A stretch of DNA of 64,000 nt from Gigantopelta aegis (lineage: Eukaryota > Mollusca > Gastropoda > Neomphalida > Peltospiridae): the NCBI RefSeq assembly GCF_016097555.1, contig NC_054711.1, positions 34,741,395-34,805,394 on the forward strand. The letters are read 5' to 3'. The position numbers and the translations under genes were made by a program. Below the pieces are notes generated by a model, which saw nothing but the letters and a program-made list of their open reading frames with translations, searched no databases and was not told the DNA's origin. Of this stretch, positions 11,801 to 26,800 are shown piece by piece (the first letter of the stretch is position 1; each line of letters begins with the position of its first letter).

Positions 11801-14800
11801 TTGTTTTATATTGATACCATCTAACATACTCTGGAGCAAGGCCTAGCTGTCAGCCAAACACATGTAAATGTACGACCGGTATAACTGTATTATTAAATAT
11901 TAATAAGCCAATCCTTTCTTCTTTCTCTTACGTCCTCCTAAAATGCTCTAAATTATATAAATATTTGGCCCAACATTCAATTCCTTTTTATTTTTGGCTT
12001 TTTAACTTCTATTTTATTTTTTTAAATTCTGCCCATTTACAACTCTACCCCCCACCCAACACCCCCTTCTGTCTCAGACCCAGTCACTGGCGAAGTCAGA
12101 TATTGTTCCCAGGAAGAGACGTGCTTAAATGAATGCTTAAGCAAGGCTTTTGGACTGGCATGCATATTCAACAATATATAATGCACATTATTGCTTAATA
12201 TCAACAAATATATATTATTATATTTAATTTAAAAAATGGTTCCATTCCAGTCAATACACCCTCTGGCAAGCTGGTGGTTATGTAATACTTAAGGTGTAAC
12301 GTCAGTAATAAGTCTTAGAAGTAGAGAAACAAATCTACCTGGTTTTTGTGGGATGATAAAATAGTCATGCATTGCAATGTTCTGTAATAATATACATCCC
12401 AGTAAGCCAGCAATAAATATATATTATGTTTCAATACAAAATAAACCACTATTGTCAAAGTGGCTACACAACAAGTCGAAATAAATACATCATGTTTGTC
12501 CATGCATTAACCTAGACACGGAAATGATACACAGTGTTTTCTTAGTTAACTGGTCTATGCTGTTAGGTGCCTCTACCTGTGATTCCTGATTGGCAGGTGT
12601 GTATTTGAGTGGTAACCAGATGAGCCAATTAATTGACGCCGTCTAGACATGAAAATACATACCGGTATTGTGTAATATTACCTGTCGCCCCTAAAATAGA
12701 AATGGACATGGTTTATTACTGTAAACAGTCCTGTAAAATATTGATTAAGTAGACTTTCCCCAATCTAAAACCACAGAACTGACCAATTACGTAGTCCCAA
12801 AGAAAAGAACATTATCACTTGGGTATTGTGGATTGTCGTTTTTGCTCCAACGTAGCATACCAATAGGTCTAATAGTGTACATTTTCCTCTGGATTATTTA
12901 ACAGAGAAAAATACTATAACCCCATTTTGTTCCGTTAATGTAACTTGAAATATATTTAGTTAAATAGTTTATTATATTAAGATGTCATTTATGTTGTTTT
13001 ACAAGTCAGGTTGACCAAAGAGAAAGCCTTATCGAAAATTACTACTTTTGTTTACACTGTGCATACAGGATTTGGTCAGTCCTGAGCTGACATCACTTCG
13101 CCCCAAGCTAGCTGTACCGGACGCCTTGAAAAGAAAAGAAAATGGCTGCCCCCAGTTAAGCAGGAATAATCACATTTTTTTATTAACACTAAAATTATGC
13201 ATTTTTCATTTGTTAAAGTGTCAGTATGTGTTGGTGGTCCAGATATGCGTTTTTCTAACACATAAGGCTCATGTTTTAGTTTACTCTCCCTTTAAACCTT
13301 AATTGGAAATACAATGTAGGCATATTAATATGTTATCCAATCCTACAACAGAAAGTTGCAAACATAACAGATAGCAGCTTGAAGTCCCTTTATCAGCTAC
13401 TACAGATGTCGAACCCTATAACAGATAGCGGCAACAACAGTCAGCAATGCTAAATGTAGTTACAGCAGATAGCATTACTAAGTACAGATCACTATCGTTC
13501 ACTCACCATAGTAGAAATGGCAAGAGAGGAGAGCCGTCAACAAAGAGACACCTATGGTGGCCAACAATATGGTGACAGACTGAAATGTCATCCACAGCCA
13601 GTCTGGTACTGGTTGGTAAATGATAAAAAAGACAGCATCGTCGGATCCGTTCCCTGCAAGAATATGACAGTCATTAGAACATAATGAGTACTGCTTTGAA
13701 GTTAAGAATGTTACCAATGGTAATTTGAAAGATTTTTGCCATAAGCAAAATTATGCTCCCCTGTGGCGTCGTGGTAGGCCATCAATCTACAGACTGGTAG
13801 GTAATGGGTTCGGATCCCAGTCGAGGCATGCTCCGCAAGGCTCAATGGGTAGGTGTAAACCACTTGCACCGACCAGTGATCCATAACTGGTTCAACAAAG
13901 GCCATGGTTTGTGCTATCCTGCCTGTGGGAAGCACAAATAAAAGATCCCTTGCTGCTAATCGGAAAGAGTAGCCCATGTAGTGGCGACAGCGGGTTTCCT
14001 CTCAAAATCTGTGTGGTCCTTAACCATATGTCTGACGCCATATAACCGTAAATAAAATGTGTTGAGTGCGTCGTTAAATAAAACATTTCTTTCTTTCTTT
14101 TTTTTTACTTTCAGAAATGGAATGTAAAACAAAATAGTACTTGGAAGGGCTAATAGTTTTGGTGTGTGCATATAAATCTGCCCATGTATTTAATATTACT
14201 TCCCCTTGTATTATTTTAATGTATTATACATAACTTTAATCTGAGTGATGGGCTTGGAAGAACTCTGTACAAATGCATACAACTGAATCACTAGATAGTT
14301 AACAGGGTCTATCGCATCACAGTGACACTTCAGAAGTGGAATGACAGACTAGTAAGAACAATGTATAAATGCTGATCATTGACGTACACATACAAGTTTA
14401 ACGGTATCTATCATATCACTTTTAGAAATGGAATGACAAACAGAATGACAGTATTGGAAGGGCTAATGATTTGTTGGTGTACATGTATGACTGTATGTGT
14501 ATATTATATCTTTTTTACCCTACATGCTGTAGAGTACTTAATATTTCAGGAACTTTGAAAATAGCTCACAGCATCTGTCAGTGTCATATTATTTTAGAAA
14601 TGGAATGACAACACTATACTTTAGTATGAATGATAGACTTGGAAGAACTCTGTACAAATGCATATACGTGAATCACTAGAAAAATAATCTTTTACATGTA
14701 ACCATAATGTTGTCAATAAGAATGACCATCAGAACAATTGATGTGTGGAGTCATTCTTTCATCTTCTGTGTTGAACTGGCAACAATAGAACCAATGCATA

Positions 14801-17800
14801 TATACTGAACAAAATAAGAAACTTCCGCTAACTTTGCTTGAACATAACTTGATGAAAACAAACCGGGGAAATAATTGTTATATATGCGTTTAAAGAGTGT
14901 TCCATGATGCATTGTGTGGTGCAAAAATCATGGCCATAGGTTAACAGAATCTGGGAGAAATTTTGACCAAGTGTGGTAGGGGTTAAAAACAAACCCACCC
15001 ACTTAATAACGGGTATGACCACCTCTTGAATTGACCACTGCAGTTCATCGCAGGCGCATAGAATTGACAAGTGTTGATTTCTGCCTGTGGAATATTGTTC
15101 CATTCCTGAATGAGCGCTTGACGAAGTTCGTTGACATTAGCGGGTGGGTTGGGACGACGCCTCAATTGTCTGTCCCGACTATCCCAGACATGCTCGATGG
15201 GGTTGAGATCAGGACTTTCAGTGGGCCAGTCATCAATGAAATCAATGTTATTTGTCTTAAGAAAATTACAGTGTCTCTAGCTGTATGAGAGGTGGCATTA
15301 TCATGCTGAAAAATCAAGATGTTGGCGTTGTTATGGAACAGAGGAATGACGTGAGGAGTGAGAATGTCATTGCGGTAACGTTGAGCATTTAAATTGCCAT
15401 CAATGACGACTAGTGGTGAACGATAACCATGGGCAATGGCTGCCCAGACCATGACACAACCCCCACCCCCGAAACGATCTCGTTCAAGAACACAACAGTC
15501 AGCATAGCGTTCATTTCTCCTACAGTAGACGCGCACCCTGCCATCACCACGTTGCAAAGAAAATCTGGATTAATCCGAAAAAAGAACAGTATTCCAGTGT
15601 CGCCGTATCCAACGAGTGTGTACACATGCCCAATTAAGACGATTTAGACGATGACGTTGTGTTAAAACGCATCCAACATAAGGACGTCGTGCATGTAAAC
15701 TGTTCTCCCACAGACGATTACGAACAGTTTGCCCACTGATTCGGTTATTATGAAGCCCAGGTGTGTTAGCAGCAGTAGCAGTGGCAGTTTGGAATCGATT
15801 GCGCAAATGCGTGTTCATGATATAGCGGTCTTGACCACGCATTGTAACACGCAGATGTCCACGACGTGGCAAGTCGTTGGTGCTTCCTGTCATTCGAAAT
15901 CTTACGCAAAGATTTCGTATCGCTCGACTAGAACTCCCAACATGCCTTGCAACGTCTTCTGTTGCCAATCGCCCGTTCGCGTAAATTATTGAGTATTCTT
16001 GGCATACTAACAATGCTACAATGTAAAAAAACTTATTTTTTTTACAAATTTTGAAGCGTTTTCGTTCACTTGACAAGAATGTCAGTAAGACAAGTAAAAC
16101 AAATTGACCGAATACTACACGGGACATGTCGAACCATGCATGCAAGTGCAAATTGAATTTCATGTTGTCGACGATTAACAGTGCAAAAATAATCGATAAA
16201 ATTCATGAATCCTGATAATACAGCTCAAGGCTAATACTACCTATATAATGTCATTACACAATGAATTCTTCAACACAACAAATACTATATGTACAAATCG
16301 GAAGTTTCTTTTTTTGTTCAGTATATAACAGAATTTTCGCCATGTTCATTAGAAAATCATGAACTTTGTTTATTATTATCTTTCTTGTTTTTTTCTTTCT
16401 TTGACCATAGCAATACTTTTAGGGGTTTGTATGTAGGTTAGTGCATGCCTTAGAGGGTTGTTTTTTGGTTGTTGTTTTTGTGCGTGTGTTTTTTTGGGGG
16501 GGGGGGGGAGGAGAGGTATATTGTGGTACGGTATATTGAGAATAATTAAATTATCCTGTCATCAAGTGCCTATGAACCAGTGTGAAGAATATTCACTATG
16601 AACTGTGGTATGTATAAATAAAAACTGATATTTATTTCAATGTAATTGTTATTGTAGAAGCTGAAATATGGTAAAATCTCAGATTCTGCCAGTAGAGACT
16701 GGAATTCCACTTTCTACCGGTAGATCTGATAGACAGACATATGAGTTGTCCAGTCAAATTACAGTTTGACCCAGGACAAATTGCAATAGTAAACCAGTCA
16801 TGGTATTTATGGTTCATTAGAGTAACCTATGTGACATATCAAAAATGTAACTTTTTATATTTGGTGGAACATTTTTTTATTTAGGGTTGGAAATTATCAC
16901 TTTGTGAGATTTCATCTGGTCATTTATTATCAACATTTTGGTAAATAATCATACTATTTGCTAACTTGTTTATATCTTTATTATGGTTTTCCAGGATGAT
17001 CTTTCACAAAAAACTATTTTTAAAGTGGTAAAATGAATTGTTATACCTATATATTGGTGTGGGTGAGTACCCTAACCCATAAATGCCAATTCCCAGTGGC
17101 TAACATATGGTTAAGGACCACACAAATAATGAGAGAGGAAACCCGCTGTCGCCACTTCATGGGATATACTCTTTTCAATTAGCAGCAAAGGATCTTTCAT
17201 ATGCACCATCCCACAGACAGGGTAGTACATACTGCAGCCTTTTATATATCAGTCGTGGTGCACTGGCTGGAACGAGAAACAGCCCAATGGGCCCACCGAC
17301 GGGGACCGACCACACAGCGAGCAAGCGCTGTACCACTGGGCTACGTCCCGCCCAACATGATAACAAAGTCTGGGTTTCTGCCAGAGGGTGCTGAGGGTAA
17401 ATCACCTAACAAATCTTGGCCTGAATATGTTCACATATAAGCAACTTATGCATCCAAGTCATTGCCATTTTCATCTTCCTCATGTTTACCACAAACTCGT
17501 ATGCATTCTGAACATGCCAATGAACAATTAAGTCCATGGCACCTACATTTACCAGAAAAGTCAAGCACACGAACCACTTATTCCCCATGACATATACCAC
17601 TGAGGCAATGGCAGACAGCTGGTACAGACCTATTCCAATTTAATGGTAAAGAACACGTGATAATAGCCGATTATTACTCCAAATTCTTCTTTGTAAGGAA
17701 AGTCAGTGGAAAGTGTACAAGTAGAGCTGTAATCAGGGATTCCTAGCAAAGTGATCAGTGACAACGGAACACATTTTGACTGTATAGAGCATCTTCAGGC

Positions 17801-20800
17801 CAACCTTTTGTGATAATGTCTTTCAATAGATGATGATTAATAAATCAATGTGCTCTAGTTAAACAAAACTTTTTTCCCACTTATAGAATGACCCATTCCC
17901 CAATACCCTGAAAATTAAACAGTCTCAAGACAAAACTGGTCATGCCTTATTTTGCATGATATTAATTGGTCATCATTCTCGAACACGACTCCTGAAAGTT
18001 GTTTTATTATGAAAACATGTAATCGTTCACTCGTCTTTAATTTGAATGTGTTGCGTTATATTTTACACTTTTGAAATTTGACATTTTGCTCTGCCTTCTG
18101 ACGGTAAGCCAAATGGCCTCGCCTTCTATTACAAAGTTTGCCAAATTCGAGAGCTGTGGGCCATATTTTTTTGTTTTGTTTACAATAACGTTAGTGTTCA
18201 TGTTAAAATACTATGGAAACCTAAGACAATCAAAGGAAGAAGAACTAACCTTTGTATGTTTTCAGTATTCTGCCACTCGTCCGATCGGTAAAGTAGCCAA
18301 TAAACTGGGCTAAGGACATACACAAAATCAGACAAATTGAAATCACAGCACTAGCCAGCGACATGATGAACCATCTGTAACATTAATATCATAACATACA
18401 GTATTAATCAAAATGGCAACATTAATAAAGATAACAACACTACTGACCAACAATATTAATACAGATCAAAACATTAATAAAGATAACAACATTTATACAG
18501 GTAACATTAATACAGACAAAAATAACTAGTGATGGGAATTGGTTTAGAATTTCATCATCGATCATCGGTTGTAATCAGTTTACACCAACTGATTGACTTT
18601 CAATTAGGCTACATAATCAGTTTGAATATATACAATCTTGGGAAGGATCAGACTTTTTAGTGATTATGCGCTAATATTTCCATGTTCACTATATGAAAAT
18701 TTTAATATATCCATGTTTAAAAAACTTACATTACCAGGGGAGATACTTTTTGCATGGATATAAAAAAAGGTATATCAGGATTGTAGATGTTTGGCAAACA
18801 CTAAAGAAGCTTACATGTACAGTTCAAATATAGCATATGAACTTATTTTGAAGCATTCTGTAGCCCACAATGATGCTTTGAAATGTTTTATTTAACGACA
18901 CACTGATCAACACATTTTATTTACGGTTATACAGTGTCAGACATATGATTAAGAACCACACAGATATTGAGAGAGCAAACCCGATGTCGCCACTTCATGG
19001 GCTAATCTTTTTGATTAGCAGCAAGGGATCTCTTATATGCACCATCCCACAGACAGGATAGTACATACCACGGCCTTTGTTACACCAGTTGTAGAGCATT
19101 GGCTGGAATGAGAAATAGCCTAATGGGTCCACTGATGGGGATCAATCCTAGACCAACCGCGCATCAAGTGAACACTACCACTGGGCTACGTCCCGCCCTA
19201 AATGTTTAAAAATAAAAATATTAAATTTTTCAAAGGCAAAATGTAGCGATCATATTGAATTACAAAACATGTAGAACAAAATGTTTTAAAAGGTAGTGTA
19301 AATAACTAACCCTAACCCTACACTAACAAATATATTTTAAATTTGTTAGGGGTGGAGGGAATAATTTAGGAAGTCTTGCTAATTTTTATTGATTTAATTA
19401 TGTTTATCGTGAATAATAATTGACCGTTTACTATTTTGCTCAACTACGCCCACCACGCAAGTTAATGCTAAAACGTGTCATTTGTCGTCATTCAATGTAC
19501 TATTTCTAAAAATTACAAGATTTATTGGTACATAAGCTTTTTTGCAGTTTAGTCATTTTCACATTTTATTTTGTTGGATGGCCTTCTATCTGCTGGCTCG
19601 CTCCAGCCAGTGTACCACGATTGGTACATCAAAGGTCATGGTATATGCTATCATGTCTATGGGATAGTGCATATAAAAGATCCCTGCTGCTAATCGAAGA
19701 GTAGCTCATGAAGTGGCGACAGCGGATTTCCTTCCTCAATATCTGTGTGGTCCATAACTATATGTCCGATGCCATTTAACCATAAATAAAATTTGTTGAG
19801 TGCGTCGTTTAATAAACCATTTCCTTCCATCTGCTGGTAAAAACCAAAACATTCCCGTACCCACGATCATGTGTTTCTACTTGAATTTTGTGACTTTCAT
19901 ACTCCAATTCTGCCACCATGGATAAAGAAGCCTTAGGTGGCAGAGAAGTATATCAACCGATCAGATTTTTGTTATCCATGATTTGTATCTTCGTCAAAAA
20001 CAATCTGCCAGCCTTCTAATTGTATGCCGAAATTATGTTAAATCCCAGAAACCTGCCTATCAGGGGCGGATCCAGGATTTCGTAATGATGGGGTCCCAAA
20101 ATTATAGAAAAAGGGCACCGACCTGAGCTCCTGAAGGGAGCGACATCTGTAGGGGGATCTGGGGGAATGCTTTTTTAAATATGGATGCTCAGAAGCACAC
20201 GTTGTCAAGGCAATTGGTTTGTTAGTTGTTCTTTTGGGAAAATGTGTGAATTTTATATATAATATGGTTTAATGGGAAGCTGAAAGCAAGTATCAGCCAA
20301 GAAACAACATGTTGTTAGTCACACTGTATGGAGGGGTGAACAATGTTGACAAGTTGTATGCGTGTTGGAAATTTCATTGCAAAAATGTCAATCACTGAGT
20401 TGATAGCCACGTCTTTGTGAATATACATGATTGATTGATTGATTGATTGATTGAATGTTTGTTTAACGACACCCCAGCACAAAAATACATATCGGCTATT
20501 GGGTGTCACAAATGGTAAGTATATGAACATATTTGTATAGTCTCATGTAAAACCACAGTGTAAGGAGCTGTGGGGGGGGGGGGGGGGGAGTATAATACAA
20601 TATATAAAATCAAGTTAAGTATATCTTAAAATTATGTATAGAAGTCAAAGTGTTTTAAAAACTTTACAATTAACATTGGATGAAATTTAAACGATTCCAA
20701 AACATTTCTGTTGCCAAATATATCATTTCTTGTCGGCGTGAGATGATCACACTCCAACAAAATGTGCCGCACAGTCAGTGTACCCTGACAGTGTTCACAC

Positions 20801-23800
20801 TGAGGAGGAGGGTCCTTCTTTAAAATAAATGAATGCGTCAAATATGTATGGCCGATGCGGGCACGGCATAAGACTACTTCATCCTTCCTGCATCGCCTGT
20901 AGGATGACTGCCACTCTCCCAGGACTGCCTTGACAGAATGAAGCTTATTCGCAACCGCACCGTCCCAATCATCTTGCCAAGTCGAAAAGATATATTGGTT
21001 AATATGAAATTTAAAATCACTGTAGGGGACACCAACATGGACACGGGGCAAGTTCAAAGCAGACTTGGCAGCAACATCTGCCTTTTCGTTACCCCTAATG
21101 CCAACATGGCTAGGTACCCAACACAGTATAACATCTTTATTGGCAATTGATAAAAAGACACACTTTCGTATCACCATCCCAACTAAGGGGTGCTCCAATT
21201 TCATGTACTGTAGAGCTTGAAGACACGAAAGTGAGTCTGTAAAAATAATATACTTGGATGCATATGAATCCTTAATCTGTTCCAGGGCTTTAATGATTGC
21301 CCAAATTTCAGTAGTAAAAATTGATGCTGAATCGGGCAATCTCATGGAAATTATTGTGTCTGATGGAAACACTGTAGCACAAGCCACAGAATTCCCATCC
21401 CGTGATCCGTCTGTGTAAACAGGAATGTAATCACAGTACCGCTCTTGGATTTCCATGAAATGTTGTTTATAAATAACTGCATCTGTGCGATCTTTTTTTT
21501 AGATGCACAAGATCGAATACAATTTTTGGTGGTTTGATACACCAAGGTGGCAAAATAAAATATGAAGGCGTTTTCAAAATGTCTGTTAAATCAATGTTGG
21601 AAACTGATAAAAACTGCTTAATGCGAAGACCAAATGTTCGAATCGCATTCGGTTTCGCATCAAATAACTTCATATATTTATTATTAAACACCGCATTGTG
21701 TGCAGGATGTTTTTGGCATTGATTTAATCTTTGTAGCATACTGCAGAGAAAGCTTTGCACGTCTAGCACCCAAACTAGGTTCGTGTGCATCGACGTACAA
21801 GCTCTCCACAGGAGATGTTTTTGAAAGCACCAAGACAAAGCCTAAGTCCCTGGTTGTGTATAGGATCTAGCATTTGCAAGTAAGACTTACGTGCTGACCC
21901 ATACACAATGCACCCATAATCAAGTTTAGACCAAACTAAAGATCTATAAAGTCGGAGCATAACCTTTCGATCTGCTCCCCATTCAGTCTTACCAATAACC
22001 TTTAAGATATTGAGGGCCTTTAAGCCATTCTTTTTTACATACTGTAAATGAGGAACAAAAGATAGCCTCCTGTCAAAAATAACCCCCAGAAATTTGGTCT
22101 CCTCCACAACTGGAACCGGAGTTTTGTCCAGAAACAGCTGTGGATCTAAATGGTGACCTCTTTTCTGGCAGATATGCATACAGACTGTTTTTGACTTTGA
22201 GAATCGAAATCCATTGTCAGTTGCCCATTGTTGAAGTTTATTCAAACAAAGCTGCAACTGACGTTCAATGATACTCATACTGGACGACCTGTAGCAAATC
22301 TGAAAATCGTCGACATATAACGAGCTATCAACGCCAGGTTTTAAACACTGGATGATGCTGTTAATTTTCACGGAAAATAAAGTTACTGACAGGATGCTAC
22401 CTTGAGGCACACCCATCTCTTGGGAGTGAGAATCGGATAACGTAGATCCCACTCGTACCTTGAAAGACCTATTCTGTAAGAAATTTGAGATAAAGCCAGG
22501 CATACGGCCTCTTAGGCCCATGCCATGGAGGTCTTTCAAAATCCCATACTTCCACGTGGTATCATAAGCTTTCTCGAGATCAAAAAAGACCGATACCAAA
22601 TGCTGGTTATGGATAAAAGCATCCCTACAAAACGTTTCAAATCTAACAAGATGATCGACCGTGCTACGTCTAGGCCTGAACCCACATTGCACGTTAGTAA
22701 GCAATTTGTGGGACTCAAGATACCAGACAAGTCTACAGTTGATCATTCTTTCCATGGTTTTACAAATGCAACTTGTCAAAGCAATAGGCCGATAACTGGT
22801 AGGATTTGTTGGATCCTTACCAGGCTTAGGAATAGGAATGACAATGGCTTTTCTCCAATCAGAAGGAAAGTCACCCGAAATCCAGATTTTGTTAAAGATA
22901 TTTAATAGAACCATTAAGGATGATTCAGGTAAGTGTTTTAAGAGTTGATAATGTATTTCATCTGGTCCTACCGAAGTATCATGGGCTCTACGTAGAGCGT
23001 CCTGCAACTCCTCCAAAGAGAAGTGCCTGTTGTATACTTCAACATTTTCAGATGAAAAGTTAATAGGTTGCTTTTCAGCTCTATTTCTGACAGACGTAAA
23101 AGCATCTGTTACTGAAAGAAGAAGAAGAGTTATGGGAGAAACTTTCTGCCAATGCATTGGCAATGTCACGATGAGACGTAACATCCGTGTCATTGACAGA
23201 CAAATGGCGAACTGTATTATTGGATTCTTTCCCCTTGATTTTATATATCCTATTCCAGACAGATTTCACAGATATTTGAGAAGTCAACTTGGAGACATAA
23301 TTTCTCCAAGATGATTTCTTACTCTGTCTGATAGTTTTACGAGCCTTTGCCCAAGCAATGCGATAACTATTCAGGTTATCCCCGGTAGGTTCGCGTTTGA
23401 ACCTCTCGAGGGTCCAGTTTCGCTCTTTGATTGCATCTTTGCATGTCTCATTGAACCATGGTTTATTGAAACGCTTCGGTACTGCCGAAGTCTTAGGAAT
23501 AGTTTCCTCTGCAATATCTTTCAAGATGGAGGTGAACAAAGACATGGGATCATCGGCACCAGTCATGGCAGTTTGTTGCAGTCGAGTGCTGCATAGATGC
23601 CGAAATTGATCCCAGTTTGCCCCTGTCAACCTCCATCTCTGAACTCTTTCAAGTGATGGAGGTCCATTATTCTCCAAAATAACTGGAAAGTGGTCACTAC
23701 CACAAGGGTCTGGACAAACTTTCCATGAGAAAATCAAGACAAAACATGATATCAGGGGCGGATCCAGGATTTCGTAATGATGGGGTCCCAAAATTATAGA

Positions 23801-26800
23801 AAAAGGGCACCGACCTGAGCTCCTGAAGGGAGCGACATCTGTAGGGGGATCTGGGGGAATGCTTTTTTAAATATGGATGCTCAGAAGCACACGTTGTCAA
23901 GGCAATTGGTTTGTTAGTTGTTCTTTTGGGAAAATGTGTGAATTTTATATATAATATGGTTTAATGGGAAGCTGAAAGCAAGTATCAGCCAAGAAACAAC
24001 ATGTTGTTAGTCACACTGTATGGAGGGGTGAACAATGTTGACAAGTTGTATGCGTGTTGGAAATTTCATTGCAAAAATGTCAATCACTGAGTTGATAGCC
24101 ACGTCTTTGTGAATATACATGATTGATTGATTGATTGATTGATTGAATGTTTGTTTAACGACACCCCAGCACAAAAATACATATCGGCTATTGGGTGTCA
24201 CAAATGGTAAGTATATGAACATATTTGTATAGTCTCATGTAAAACCACAGTGTAAGGAGCTGTGGGGGGGGGGGGGGGGGGGGAGTATAATACAATATAT
24301 AAAATCAAGTTAAGTATATCTTAAAATTATGTATAGAAGTCAAAGTGTTTTAAAAACTTTACAATTAACATTGGATGAAATTTAAACGATTCCAAAACAT
24401 TTCTGTTGCCAAATATATCATTTCTTGTCGGCGTGAGATGATCACACTCCAACAAAATGTGCCGCACAGTCAGTGTACCCTGACAGTGTTCACACTGAGG
24501 AGGAGGGTCCTTCTTTAAAATAAATGAATGCGTCAAATATGTATGGCCGATGCGGGCACGGCATAAGACTACTTCATCCTTCCTGCATCGCCTGTAGGAT
24601 GACTGCCACTCTCCCAGGACTGCCTTGACAGAATGAAGCTTATTCGCAACCGCACCGTCCCAATCATCTTGCCAAGTCGAAAAGATATATTGGTTAATAT
24701 GAAATTTAAAATCACTGTAGGGGACACCAACATGGACACGGGGCAAGTTCAAAGCAGACTTGGCAGCAACATCTGCCTTTTCGTTACCCCTAATGCCAAC
24801 ATGGCTAGGTACCCAACACAGTATAACATCTTTATTGGCAATTGATAAAAAGACACACTTTCGTATCACCATCCCAACTAAGGGGTGCTCCAATTTCATG
24901 TACTGTAGAGCTTGAAGACACGAAAGTGAGTCTGTAAAAATAATATACTTGGATGCATATGAATCCTTAATCTGTTCCAGGGCTTTAATGATTGCCCAAA
25001 TTTCAGTAGTAAAAATTGATGCTGAATCGGGCAATCTCATGGAAATTATTGTGTCTGATGGAAACACTGTAGCACAAGCCACAGAATTCCCATCCCGTGA
25101 TCCGTCTGTGTAAACAGGAATGTAATCACAGTACCGCTCTTGGATTTCCATGAAATGTTGTTTATAAATAACTGCATCTGTGCGATCTTTTTTTAGATGC
25201 ACAAGATCGAATACAATTTTTGGTGGTTTGATACACCAAGGTGGCAAAATAAAATATGAAGGCGTTTTCAAAATGTCTGTTAAATCAATGTTGGAAACTG
25301 ATAAAAACTGCTTAATGCGAAGACCAAATGTTCGAATCGCATTCGGTTTCGCATCAAATAACTTCATATATTTATTATTAAACACCGCATTGTGTGCAGG
25401 ATGTTTTGGCATTGATTTAATCTTTGTAGCATACTGCAGAGAAAGCTTTGCACGTCTAGCACCCAAACTAGGTTCGTGTGCATCGACGTACAAGCTCTCC
25501 ACAGGAGATGTTTTGAAAGCACCAAGACAAAGCCTAAGTCCCTGGTTGTGTATAGGATCTAGCATTTGCAAGTAAGACTTACGTGCTGACCCATACACAA
25601 TGCACCCATAATCAAGTTTAGACCGAACTAAAGATCTATAAAGTCGGAGCATAACCTTTCGATCTGCTCCCCATTCAGTCTTACCAATAACCTTTAAGAT
25701 ATTGAGGGCCTTTAAGCCATTCTTTTTACATACTGTAAATGAGGAACAAAAGATAGCCTCCTGTCAAAAATAACCCCCAGAAATTTGGTCTCCTCCACAA
25801 CTGGAACCGGAGTTTTGTCCAGAAACAGCTGTGGATCTAAATGGTGACCTCTTTTCTGGCAGATATGCATACAGACTGTTTTTGACTTTGAGAATCGAAA
25901 TCCATTGTCAGTTGCCCATTGTTGAAGTTTATTCAAACAAAGCTGCAACTGACGTTCAATGATACTCATACTGGACGACCTGTAGCAAATCTGAAAATCG
26001 TCGACATATAACGAGCTATCAACGCCAGGTTTTAAACACTGGATGATGCTGTTAATTTTCACGGAAAATAAAGTTACTGACAGGATGCTACCTTGAGGCA
26101 CACCCATCTCTTGGGAGTGAGAATCGGATAACGTAGATCCCACTCGTACCTTGAAAGACCTATTCTGTAAGAAATTTGAGATAAAGCCAGGCATACGGCC
26201 TCTTAGGCCCATGCCATGGAGGTCTTTCAAAATCCCATACTTCCACGTGGTATCATAAGCTTTCTCGAGATCAAAAAAGACCGATACCAAATGCTGGTTA
26301 TGGATAAAAGCATCCCTACAAAACGTTTCAAATCTAACAAGATGATCGACCGTGCTACGTCTAGGCCTGAACCCACATTGCACGTTAGTAAGCAATTTGT
26401 GGGACTCAAGATACCAGACAAGTCTACAGTTGATCATTCTTTCCATGGTTTTACAAATGCAACTTGTCAAAGCAATAGGCCGATAACTGGTAGGATTTGT
26501 TGGATCCTTACCAGGCTTAGGAATAGGAATGACAATGGCTTTTCTCCAATCAGAAGGAAAGTCACCCGAAATCCAGATTTTGTTAAAGATATTTAATAGA
26601 ACCATTAAGGATGATTCAGGTAAGTGTTTTAAGAGTTGATAATGTATTTCATCTGGTCCTACCGAAGTATCATGGGCTCTACGTAGAGCGTCCTGCAACT
26701 CCTCCAAAGAGAAGTGCCTGTTGTATACTTCAACATTTTCAGATGAAAAGTTAATAGGTTGCTTTTCAGCTCTATTTCTGACAGACGTAAAAGCATCTGT

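Larger units (their letters stand above)
20059..23743 (-). repeat. Tandem duplication unit 1 (LINE 3' part plus flank)
   Basis: Nearly identical to 23751-27432. It starts at ATCAGGGGCGGATCCAGG and ends inside the LINE endonuclease region at AATCAAGACAAA. The unit includes about 370 bp (20059-20428) that lie beyond the (GATT)n tract where the LINE tail appears to end. Confidence 0.9.

Noticed and set aside
13759-13840. tRNA-like sequence with box A and box B
   Set aside because: It is the head of a SINE that recurs several times with the same body; not a functional tRNA gene.
17107-17440. Overlapping plus-strand frames of 79-95 codons
   Set aside because: They are translations of a SINE in reverse orientation.
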